Shown here: positions 16,752-24,020 of the stretch, piece by piece
Layout of the letters: each line of letters opens with the position of its first letter
How positions within the stretch are numbered: position 1 is the stretch's first letter
NCBI RefSeq assembly: GCF_004331385.1
Contig: NZ_SJON01000002.1
Coordinates: forward strand, 310,001-374,000
Length of the DNA stretch: 64,000 nucleotides
Direction of reading: 5' to 3'
Source: Enterobacter quasihormaechei
Lineage (GTDB): Bacteria; Pseudomonadota; Gammaproteobacteria; Enterobacterales; Enterobacteriaceae
Notes under the pieces: generated by a model
The model's database searches: none
Told to the model about the DNA's origin: nothing
Seen by the model: only the letters and a program-made list of their open reading frames with translations
Made by a program: the position numbers and the translations under genes

Positions 16752-18536
16752 TTAACGACATTCTGACCACTGCGTAAGCAGCGCATGCAGCTTAGCCGGC
16801 TCAAGAGGCTTGCGGAGTACCAGGTAACCTTCCTGCTCTGCCTCCAGCAGAACCGGTGAATTAAATTCGCCGCTGACTATCGCGCCGCTCATATCCGGCA
16901 GGCGTTCAAAAAGCGCTTTCAGGATGTCAAAGCCGCTTTCGCCGGATCGCAGGCGCTGGTCGCACAGCACGGCGAACGGCGTAAAGCCGTCGTCGATGAT
17001 GGCAAACGCTTCTTCAGCGGAGGCCGCACAGCGTACGTTGATTCCCCAGACGCTCATCAGGCTCTCCCAGGCAGACGTCACCAGCGGATCGTCATCGACG
17101 ACCAGGCAGGAACCGTGCAGCGGCGCATAGCGTACCGGCGTGGCGGTGTGGTCAGAGGCGGGCGGGATATCCGGCGCGATGTCTTCGCCAGCGTATTGAG
17201 TGAAGCGCATCCAGAAGCGTGAGCCTTTACCTTCAATGGATTGCATCCCGTATTTCACCTTCATCAGCTTGGCACAACGGGCAACGACGGCCAGCCCCAG
17301 CCCGTGCCCGGCGCTATCGATCTTCCATGCCAGCTCGGGGCGGTAGTAAGGTGAGAAGATTTTGCCTTTCTCATCATCGGCGATACCGACCCCCGTGTCC
17401 CACACCTCCACCATACACTCGTCACCGCGCGGTCGGATGGCGACCAGCACGCCGCCCTTGAGCGTGTAGCGAAGGGCATTTTGAATCAGGTTAATCAGGG
17501 ACTGTCGCACCAGCAGCGGATCGCCCATCACGTAAATGCGGCGTTTAGGCCGCCGGGTGCCCAGCCTAAGCGCGCGGCTGTTGGCCTCTTCGCGAAACAG
17601 CGTGATGACCGAGTCGAGCAGAGCGCCGATATCCACTTTGCCAGGAGCAGAAAGTACATTCCCGGATTCTATTTTGCTGAGATCGAGCAGAGAATTGAGC
17701 ATCAAATGTACCGAGCGAACGCTCTGCTGTAGGTCAAGCAGCTGGGGCGTCAGGCTGTCGTCCCGGTTTCGGTGGAGGATGGCTTCTATCAGAAAGCCCA
17801 TAGCGTGAACGGGCTGGCGCAGATCGTGGCTGGCGGTTGTCAGAAACTGATTTTTATCCAGCAATGCCTGCTCCGCGTCCTCTTTGGCCTGACGAAACTG
17901 TTCCGCCAGGCGCGAGCTTTTTTCCTCAAGCAGCGCTTGCTGAATAAAGAACGCATGTGACGTTAACGCATGGCGGTAAATCGCGAAGCCGTAAAGCAGA
18001 TTCAGCATGAGCACGATGAACATCAACTCATCGAGCCGCCAGATAATACCGAGGTTCAGCACCCCCCAGGAGGCGAAGAAAAAGCGCGTAAAGGTGCTGA
18101 TGACCGGCGTCAGATGCGTCGCATTGGCGGCGACGATAGCGGCGATGCTGATATTCAGTAACAGGAAAAAGTCAAAGTTCTGCGTCTGTGGCGTAATTAA
18201 ATAGAGTGATGAAATGCCCAGCCCGTGAATAAAGGCAATATTATTAATACGCGGAAGCCAGCGTCGCAGGACGTCCTTTTCATCGTTTTCTTTTGCTTCG
18301 CGCTGATAGCGTCGGTGCAATATTCGTATCGCCAAGGCACATAGCAGATAAATGATTATCCAGATAATCGTTGGGCCGAGTTTGTCCCCGAGCATATAAA
18401 TCCAGATGGCGAAAGGAATGCCAACAAAGGGTACCGCGCTAAAGCTGAATACCAGCCGCAGAAACGTGTTGTTTAGCAAACGGATCTGCGCCGGAGCAGA
18501 GATACCCTCGTTTTGTAAGCTCTGGAAAAACCTCAT
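16752..18536 (-). CDS. Hybrid sensor histidine kinase with C-terminal receiver
   Basis: A 594-residue membrane kinase. Residues 1-190 carry about six hydrophobic segments and no recognisable extracytoplasmic sensor domain. A short coiled segment follows, then the H-box TASHDLRQPVHAMGFL (His 237), N-box NLIQNALRY, G1 DTGVGIADDE and G2 GHGLGLAVV. The C-terminal receiver has VVDDDP, phospho-acceptor Asp 526 in LCDQRLRSG and Lys 576 in LRKPLEP. The ASHDLRQP-type H-box is common in kinases paired with NarL-type regulators, and such a gene lies directly upstream, overlapping by four bases. The signal is unknown. Confidence 0.88.
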   Translation of the reverse strand: MRFFQSLQNEGISAPAQIRLLNNTFLRLVFSFSAVPFVGIPFAIWIYMLGDKLGPTIIWIIIYLLCALAIRILHRRYQREAKENDEKDVLRRWLPRINNIAFIHGLGISSLYLITPQTQNFDFFLLLNISIAAIVAANATHLTPVISTFTRFFFASWGVLNLGIIWRLDELMFIVLMLNLLYGFAIYRHALTSHAFFIQQALLEEKSSRLAEQFRQAKEDAEQALLDKNQFLTTASHDLRQPVHAMGFLIEAILHRNRDDSLTPQLLDLQQSVRSVHLMLNSLLDLSKIESGNVLSAPGKVDIGALLDSVITLFREEANSRALRLGTRRPKRRIYVMGDPLLVRQSLINLIQNALRYTLKGGVLVAIRPRGDECMVEVWDTGVGIADDEKGKIFSPYYRPELAWKIDSAGHGLGLAVVARCAKLMKVKYGMQSIEGKGSRFWMRFTQYAGEDIAPDIPPASDHTATPVRYAPLHGSCLVVDDDPLVTSAWESLMSVWGINVRCAASAEEAFAIIDDGFTPFAVLCDQRLRSGESGFDILKALFERLPDMSGAIVSGEFNSPVLLEAEQEGYLVLRKPLEPAKLHALLTQWSECR

Positions 18537-19165
18537 TCCGACGGTTCCTGCTTGCCATGCAAAAGCGTGATGGCTTCGACCCGACTGTTAACGCCTATCT
18601 TTTTCAAAATATTGCTGATGTGTTCTTTGACCGTGGGTTCAGAAATTGAAAGCTGGGCGGCGATGCGTTTATTTGGCAGACCGCGCATAATCATATTTAA
18701 TACGTCAATTTGTCGCGGCGTTAAGTTAAATTTACTTAACCGCTCATTATTCGACTTAACGGAAATTTCGTTACCCTCAGGAAACCAGGTCAGATTATCA
18801 GTGAGGGCAAAAACGGCCCGTGAGAACATTTCTGGCGGCTCGCTTTTCAATACAAATCCGTGCCCCCCGGCGGCATGAACTTTCCGCCAGATATCATTAT
18901 TGTCATCCCCGCTGACCACCAGGAGTCTTACCTGGGGGTAAAGTTCTTTTACTTCTTTGAGTAATTTCAAGGCCGTACCGGACGAGAGCCAAAAATCGAT
19001 TACCAGCAAACGTGGCGGGCCATGGTCCCTAATTTGACGGTAGCAATCATCCTCATTCGTCACCACATACGCCTGCTTAAATTGGCAATGTGTAATCAGA
19101 AAATTGGCGATGCCGCTTGCTACCAATGGATGGTCATCAACGACTAACGCATAATTCTGTCCCAA
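18533..19165 (-). CDS. NarL/LuxR-family response regulator
   Basis: A 210-residue regulator: receiver domain with VVDDHP, phospho-acceptor Asp in LLVIDFWLSSG, SGDD and FVLKSEPP, then a LuxR-type helix-turn-helix (LTPRQIDVLNMIMRGLPNKR, SISEPTVKEHISNILKKIGV). The start codon is TTG, preceded by a strong AAGGAGG five bases away; no ATG in frame would leave the receiver intact. It precedes the hybrid kinase and overlaps it (ATGA), so the two form one two-component operon. Targets are unknown; the divergent lipoprotein and autotransporter genes are near candidates. Confidence 0.9.
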   Translation of the reverse strand: MGQNYALVVDDHPLVASGIANFLITHCQFKQAYVVTNEDDCYRQIRDHGPPRLLVIDFWLSSGTALKLLKEVKELYPQVRLLVVSGDDNNDIWRKVHAAGGHGFVLKSEPPEMFSRAVFALTDNLTWFPEGNEISVKSNNERLSKFNLTPRQIDVLNMIMRGLPNKRIAAQLSISEPTVKEHISNILKKIGVNSRVEAITLLHGKQEPSE

Positions 19166-19340
19166 AGGATCCTCCTTTTACCTTCGCATATCTTAGAGTA
19201 CGGATGAATTATTCTCTACCTACCCTACTTTAGGAGGGTTTTTTCGATTAGGAAAGAGAAATATATTATTCGCTGGTTTGGGTAAAAGAAAACATAAATA
19301 CAATCAGCAAAATTAACTGATTGGATATCAAGGATAATTT

Positions 19341-19655
19341 ATGAAAAAGCCACTAATCGTTATAACCGTTACGTTGATGCTGGCGGGTTGTTCCACGTTG
19401 AAAACCGATCAGGCTATTCCACTTCTACAGGCAGAGACCGCTAAAATGCTGGGGCTGGGCTCATCAGATGAAATAACCGTGACCAACGTTAACGGCGCCC
19501 AGCCGGACGCACTGGGAGGACAAAAACTGACTTATCGCGCTACGACGGAAAAAGGGCGCATTTTTGATTGTTCATCAATGATGATGCCGGGAATTTTAGG
19601 ATCCGCACCGACGCTGAGCGCGCCAACCTGTACACCTGTTGTCACACATAAATAA
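19341..19655 (+). CDS. Small putative outer-membrane lipoprotein
   Basis: A 104-residue protein with a clear type II signal peptide: MKKPLIVITVTLMLAGC with the lipobox LAGC and Ser at +2, which in enterobacteria favours sorting to the outer membrane. The mature part is about 87 residues with two further Cys residues (DCSS, TCTP) that could pair. An AAGGA ribosome site lies seven bases before the ATG. The family was not recognised. It diverges from the two-component operon and precedes the autotransporter, but a hairpin separates it from the latter. Confidence 0.8.
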   Translation: MKKPLIVITVTLMLAGCSTLKTDQAIPLLQAETAKMLGLGSSDEITVTNVNGAQPDALGGQKLTYRATTEKGRIFDCSSMMMPGILGSAPTLSAPTCTPVVTHK

Positions 19656-19668
19656 TTAACGCCATATC

Positions 19669-19699
19669 AAAAGGCGTACATAAATAACGCCTTTTACAT
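19669..19699 (+). terminator. Terminator after the small lipoprotein gene
   Basis: Perfect nine-base-pair inverted repeat AAAAGGCGT / ACGCCTTTT with a nine-base loop, ending in TTTT. The A-rich 5' arm and T-rich 3' arm suggest an intrinsic terminator, starting about 13 bases past the stop codon. Confidence 0.75.
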
Positions 19700-19771
19700 T
19701 ATTCGACGTATCTGAGTTGTCATATAAAAACGATTTTCCTGACATCACGCTAATGAGTACGGAGATAGCCC

Positions 19772-22700
19772 GTGAATAACTCTACATCGCATTCTTTAGC
19801 GGTTAAGACGCCGCTTTCCAGACTTTACCTCGCTCTTTTTTCCGCACCGCTGCTACTGCTTTTACCTGTCGATGTCGCGCGTGCGGCCGATGCTATTTTT
19901 GATGGCGACTCGCGTATTACCGAAACGCTGGGTTACACCGGAGATGTTTATGTTGGACGTAACCAACGCGGAAACCTGCTGATCGATAACGGCAAAATCA
20001 CCGCCTATAACATCAATATCGGTCGGCTGTTCGACGGCCAAATTTATGAAAGCGTGGTCACGGTCCGCGGGCCAAACGCTGAGCTTAATGCGGTGAACGA
20101 TCGGTATGTCCTGCGCGGCGACCTGAATCTTGGCCTCGGCACCTTGCGGGTCGAAGAAGGCGCACTGGCGAGCGCAAAGGAGATCGTTGTCGGCACCACC
20201 CGCGGCTACGACAGCCACCTTATCGCCACGGGTGCCGGCTCTCGTGTGACCAGTAATTTTCTTAGCGTAGGCACCGATCTGGGCGCACGCTCCACGCTGG
20301 CGATTGAGGACGGCGCGGCGCTCAGCACCGCCTACGATGCGCGCATCGGCAACGGTACCGGGCCGGGTGAAACCGACACGCTAAGTCCGAAAGCCACCGT
20401 CACGGGGAGCGGCTCACAGTGGAACGTTGGCCGTACGTTGACGCTTTATGGCGACCTGGACGTGCTGAACGGCGGTGCGGTTAACGTGGGCGGCGTGCAG
20501 GTAGCGGGCGTCTCCGGGGCAGGTAAAACGGCTGAGCTGGTTATTGCGGGCAAAGACTCGCGTTTTACCAGCGGCAGCAGCGTGAGCGTGGGCGATTATG
20601 GCAATGGCGTGCTGTCGGTGATTGACGGCGGTTCATTTTCCGCAGGCAGCAATGCGCTGATCGTGGGGACATCGGGTTCCGGCTCGAACCGGGGAGCGCT
20701 CATCATCGGCAGCCGCGGCAATATGGACACCGGCACGGGTTTAACTGAGCCAACGCTTGGCACAGCGGGCGGCGCAGGTACCCTCGATGCGAAGACGGCA
20801 ATCAGCCTGCGCGGCGGGCTGTTCGGCAGCTATGTGTACTTCAACCATACCGACGCAAATTACGTCTTCAGCAACAAGATGAGCGGTGAAGGTGAGGTGA
20901 TCAACACCTCCGGGCAGACGACGCTGAACGGCGATCTTTCCGGACTCAAGGCGAACGTAACCGCGCGGGGCGGTAAAGTCATCATTGACAGCAATATTAA
21001 CACCCAGCCAGAAGACGATATTTTTGATATTCAGACGCTTAGCGCGGAGAACGGCGGCACGCTGATCCTCAACGCGACGGCGGGTTCAGACGTCAGCAAC
21101 GGGGCGGGTTACAGCAGCGCCGCGTCAATCAAGGCCGGCGGCACGCTGGGCGGCAACGGCACGCTGGGCCAGACCGAGATCTTGTCCGGCGGGCATATCT
21201 CGCCCGGCGACGGCACTATCGGTAGGTTGACGCTGAAACGCTATCTGAACTTTATCGGTGAATCCTTCTATGACGTAGATATCGCGGGAGATGGCAGCAG
21301 CGACCAACTGCTGGTATCGGGCAAAACCACCATCAGCGATCAGGCTAAGGTACAGGTCACCGCGCTGGACCCGCAAACCAGCTATAAAACGGGCCAAAGC
21401 TACCGCATTTTAACCTCCGAGGGAGGGATTGACGGTGAGTTCGCCGGCGCGATTTCCAAATCCGCCTTCCTGGACGTGGCGCTCAAGCAAGGCACCAACG
21501 CCGTGGATCTGACCATCGCGCAGAAAGAGACCGGCGGCGAGAATCCTGGAGGCGAAAACCCGGGAGGTGAGAATCCGGGAGGAGAAAACCCCGGAGGCGA
21601 AAATCCGGGAGGTGAGAATCCAGGAGGGGAAAACCCTGGCGGTGAGAATCCTGGCGGTGAAAACCCGGGCAGCGGCAAGCCGGGGATTTTCCAGACCGTG
21701 GCCAAAAGCAGCAACCAGTGGAATACCGCCGGCGCGCTCTCCACGCTGACGCAAAGCGGCCCGTCGCTGGCGCTGTATAACTCGCTGCTGCTGCTCAGCG
21801 CACCGGAAGCGCGCGAGGCGTTCAACCAGCTGTCTGGCGAAGTTTATCCGTCAATGCAGTCCAACCTGATCGCCAGCAGCACGCAGGTTTTTAACGTGTT
21901 AAACCAGCGTATGCAGCGCGCGTTTGATAACGACAGCCTGCCGATACCACCGTTAGCAATGTCGCTGGTGCAGCAGCCGGAGCCGCAAAATAATGGCGTC
22001 TGGGGCCAGACCTTCAGCTCCTGGAGTAAAAACAGCGGCGACGGCAATGTGGGCAAGCTTGACGGCAACACCACCGGCTTCCTGCTGGGGGCAGATCGCA
22101 AGCTGGCGGATCATAACGTGCGTGTCGGTGGCTATTTCGGCTACAGCCGGGGTGATTACGACGTCGACAGCCGTCGTTCCTCAGCGGATACCGACAACTA
22201 CCATCTTGGCCTGTATGCGGCGGGTCAACAGGATGCGTTCTCCCTTCGCGGCGCGCTGGGTTACACCTGGCACAAGATCGAAGGCGAGCGCAATGTTGAT
22301 TTCAGCGGCTTCTCGGATCGGCTGAAGTCGGATTACGACGCCAACTCGCTGCTGGCGTTCACCGAAGCGGGCTACCGTTTCGGCCAGCCTGATATGAATA
22401 TTGAGCCGTTCGTCAATTTATCGTACATCCGGCTGCATACCGACAGTTTCAGGGAAGACGGCGGTGCCGCTGCGCTGAGCGTACGTAACGAAACGATGAA
22501 CACCTTCTATTCCACACTCGGGGTTCGCGGTGTGACCGAGCTGCCGAAGAACGTTAACCTCTACGGTTCGCTGGGCTGGCAGCACGCTTATGGCGATAAG
22601 AATACCTCTTCGCGCATGGCGTTTGCGGGCAGCGACGCGTTCATTACTCAGGGCCAGGCCGTCGATGAGGACGTAATGGTGGGTGATATCGGCGTGAGCG

Positions 22701-22804
22701 TACAGTTGTCGCGTGCTGCGACGCTGGATGTGGGTTACCAGGGACAATATGGTGCGGATACCCGCGTCAACTCGGTTAACGCCAATCTGCGCTGGTCGTT
22801 CTGA
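19772..22804 (+). CDS. Type Va autotransporter adhesin-like protein with GENPG linker repeat
   Basis: A 1010-residue secreted protein. The signal peptide ends near VDVARA-AD (about residue 39). A Gly/Thr-rich beta-helix passenger follows (about 40-590) with repeated VGT...LxVxDG and VTGSGSQWNVG-type rungs, then nine GENPG units (about 589-633), a helix-forming linker, and a C-terminal autotransporter beta-barrel (about 735-1010) ending in the terminal aromatic pattern NLRWSF. The start is GTG with GGAG seven bases upstream; the later in-frame ATGs would cut the signal peptide. No protease catalytic triad was noticed, so an adhesion or aggregation role is most likely. The receptor is unknown. 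Confidence 0.9.
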   Translation: MNNSTSHSLAVKTPLSRLYLALFSAPLLLLLPVDVARAADAIFDGDSRITETLGYTGDVYVGRNQRGNLLIDNGKITAYNINIGRLFDGQIYESVVTVRGPNAELNAVNDRYVLRGDLNLGLGTLRVEEGALASAKEIVVGTTRGYDSHLIATGAGSRVTSNFLSVGTDLGARSTLAIEDGAALSTAYDARIGNGTGPGETDTLSPKATVTGSGSQWNVGRTLTLYGDLDVLNGGAVNVGGVQVAGVSGAGKTAELVIAGKDSRFTSGSSVSVGDYGNGVLSVIDGGSFSAGSNALIVGTSGSGSNRGALIIGSRGNMDTGTGLTEPTLGTAGGAGTLDAKTAISLRGGLFGSYVYFNHTDANYVFSNKMSGEGEVINTSGQTTLNGDLSGLKANVTARGGKVIIDSNINTQPEDDIFDIQTLSAENGGTLILNATAGSDVSNGAGYSSAASIKAGGTLGGNGTLGQTEILSGGHISPGDGTIGRLTLKRYLNFIGESFYDVDIAGDGSSDQLLVSGKTTISDQAKVQVTALDPQTSYKTGQSYRILTSEGGIDGEFAGAISKSAFLDVALKQGTNAVDLTIAQKETGGENPGGENPGGENPGGENPGGENPGGENPGGENPGGENPGGENPGSGKPGIFQTVAKSSNQWNTAGALSTLTQSGPSLALYNSLLLLSAPEAREAFNQLSGEVYPSMQSNLIASSTQVFNVLNQRMQRAFDNDSLPIPPLAMSLVQQPEPQNNGVWGQTFSSWSKNSGDGNVGKLDGNTTGFLLGADRKLADHNVRVGGYFGYSRGDYDVDSRRSSADTDNYHLGLYAAGQQDAFSLRGALGYTWHKIEGERNVDFSGFSDRLKSDYDANSLLAFTEAGYRFGQPDMNIEPFVNLSYIRLHTDSFREDGGAAALSVRNETMNTFYSTLGVRGVTELPKNVNLYGSLGWQHAYGDKNTSSRMAFAGSDAFITQGQAVDEDVMVGDIGVSVQLSRAATLDVGYQGQYGADTRVNSVNANLRWSF
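21536..21670 (+). repeat. Nine tandem 15-bp repeats encoding GENPG
   Basis: Nine consecutive 15-base units of the form GGN-GAR-AAY-CCN-GGN encode (GENPG)x9 in the autotransporter linker. Protein units are identical but third bases vary, so the DNA units differ at several positions. A tenth, diverged unit (SGKPG) follows. Unit gain or loss would keep the reading frame. Confidence 0.97.
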
Positions 22805-22821
22805 ATTATGTCCATTAAAAG

Positions 22822-22850
22822 AACCCGCCCTCGTGGCGGGTTTGTGCTTT
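22822..22850. terminator. Bidirectional terminator between the autotransporter and LuxR-type gene
   Basis: AACCCGCC / GGCGGGTT form an eight-base-pair stem with a CTCGT loop; TTTGTGCTTTT follows on the plus strand and TTCTTTTAA on the minus strand. It lies in the short convergent gap, 18 bases after the autotransporter stop. Confidence 0.85.
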
Positions 22851-22865
22851 TGGCTTCTGACTGAG

Positions 22866-23444
22866 CTAGGGATCGTTCCCAACCGCGTCCAGCAGTTTGT
22901 TTTTGAAGATGAACAAACACGCCTCGTTGAAGTTCCCCGCCCCTAACCGCTCCGACAGCACCGTTCGCTTGCGATAGAGGCTTTTGACCGACATATTCAG
23001 CTTATCTGCAATCTCTTCCATTGACCTCCCTGCCTTCAGCAACCGGATCATTACCGCTTCGTGTCGACTCAGGCGTAAGTTAAGCAGCCATTTGGTTGTC
23101 AGACGCCTGCCTTTCATATCGAGCACCAGATTGAATAACGACGCCATATCCGGCGCCGTAAGCGACGTGTTCATAAACAGCTTCATACTGAGAAGGTCCT
23201 CCTCTCGAGGGTGCATATCCAGCATAACGCAGCAGATCGTTTTTCTCGTTCTGGCTGGATGGCGTATCAGGTAATCATATAAACGGAGCGGCGTACGGCT
23301 ATCAATCAGTACAGTATATTCATCTGCACCGGTATCAAATATGTTTCTGTCAATCGAACTGAGGCAAATTATATCCGGGAAAAATAGCCGCATCCCCCTG
23401 ACAAGGAAACAATCCTGAGTCACTAACACAATTGAAGTCGCCAC
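22866..23444 (-). CDS. Orphan LuxR-type transcription regulator
   Basis: A 192-residue protein with a degenerate receiver-like N-terminal half (VLVTQDCFLVRGM, VLIDSRTPLRLYDY) that lacks the usual cluster of acidic residues, and a C-terminal LuxR helix-turn-helix (LSRHEAVMIRLLKAGRSMEE, LNMSVKSLYRKRTVLSERLG). This layout resembles enterobacterial orphan regulators of surface structures such as BglJ and EcpR, which are not controlled by a kinase. It diverges from pgaABCD across a long AT-rich gap and converges with the autotransporter, so either may be its target. No specific orthologue was recognised. Confidence 0.85.
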   Translation of the reverse strand: MATSIVLVTQDCFLVRGMRLFFPDIICLSSIDRNIFDTGADEYTVLIDSRTPLRLYDYLIRHPARTRKTICCVMLDMHPREEDLLSMKLFMNTSLTAPDMASLFNLVLDMKGRRLTTKWLLNLRLSRHEAVMIRLLKAGRSMEEIADKLNMSVKSLYRKRTVLSERLGAGNFNEACLFIFKNKLLDAVGNDP

Positions 23445-24020
23445 TAACCATCCCTTTTAGATTAAAGCAAGCCCGCCTCTTAAGAAAGAAGAACGCTTTC
23501 GCTTATAGCGCTTTACATTAACGGCAAATGTTTTCTGGCTTTGATCATCCCTCAATATGCACATTGGTGAGCTAGACTTTTCGTAGACTATCACTCAATG
23601 GCTGACGTTAATTATAAATAAAAAAGAATTTCAGAAAAGTCACTTCCCTGAACATTAAGAATTTTTGTCATGAAACTTCCCAAACACGCACCGGAAAGTA
23701 CTTTAATTAACTGAGCAGAACATCATTTCGAATATAACAAAAAGAAAAACAAACGAATAAAAAATCAATATTATCAATAAGTTAAAAACAAAGGCCGCGA
23801 ATTAAATTATCTAAAAAACCGTCATCTTCCAGAATTATCTCAAAATACCCCACCCGCTTTTCAACTTATTTATCCCCCAACACATCGGGTGTACATTACC
23901 CCCAACTGAATCACCGAGATGAGGGCTCATAATTACCTTTAAGTAAGTATCCCGTAACGTAGCACCATTCAGATTTAATGTTCTCCTTTATGGCCTTTAA
24001 CGTTGAGTTAAAAGGCGGCC
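23445..24020. promoter_or_regulatory. Long AT-rich control region and leader upstream of pgaA
   Basis: A 576-base gap without a coding frame, far more AT-rich than its neighbours. It must carry the promoter of the LuxR-type gene and of pgaABCD. Its last 22 bases (23994-24015) can fold CCTTTAAC against GTTAAAAGG (one bulged A), covering AAAAGG, the only good ribosome site for pgaA. E. coli pgaA has a long untranslated leader repressed by CsrA and folded structure; this gap could accommodate a similar leader. GGA triplets typical of CsrA sites occur at ACCGGAAAG (23690-23698) and just inside the coding start (24031-24036, 24063-24068). Confidence 0.6.

Noticed and set aside
16561..16755. 64-codon open frame covering the tRNA-Phe gene
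   Set aside because: The segment is a complete tRNA with promoter and terminator; the frame has no conserved product.
21536..21670. Possible CRISPR array
   Set aside because: The repeats are directly adjacent 15-base units without spacers and are in frame inside a coding gene.
21410..21825. Open frames with repeated residues opposite the autotransporter linker
   Set aside because: The repeated peptide is simply the reverse complement of the 15-base GENPG repeats. No start signals.
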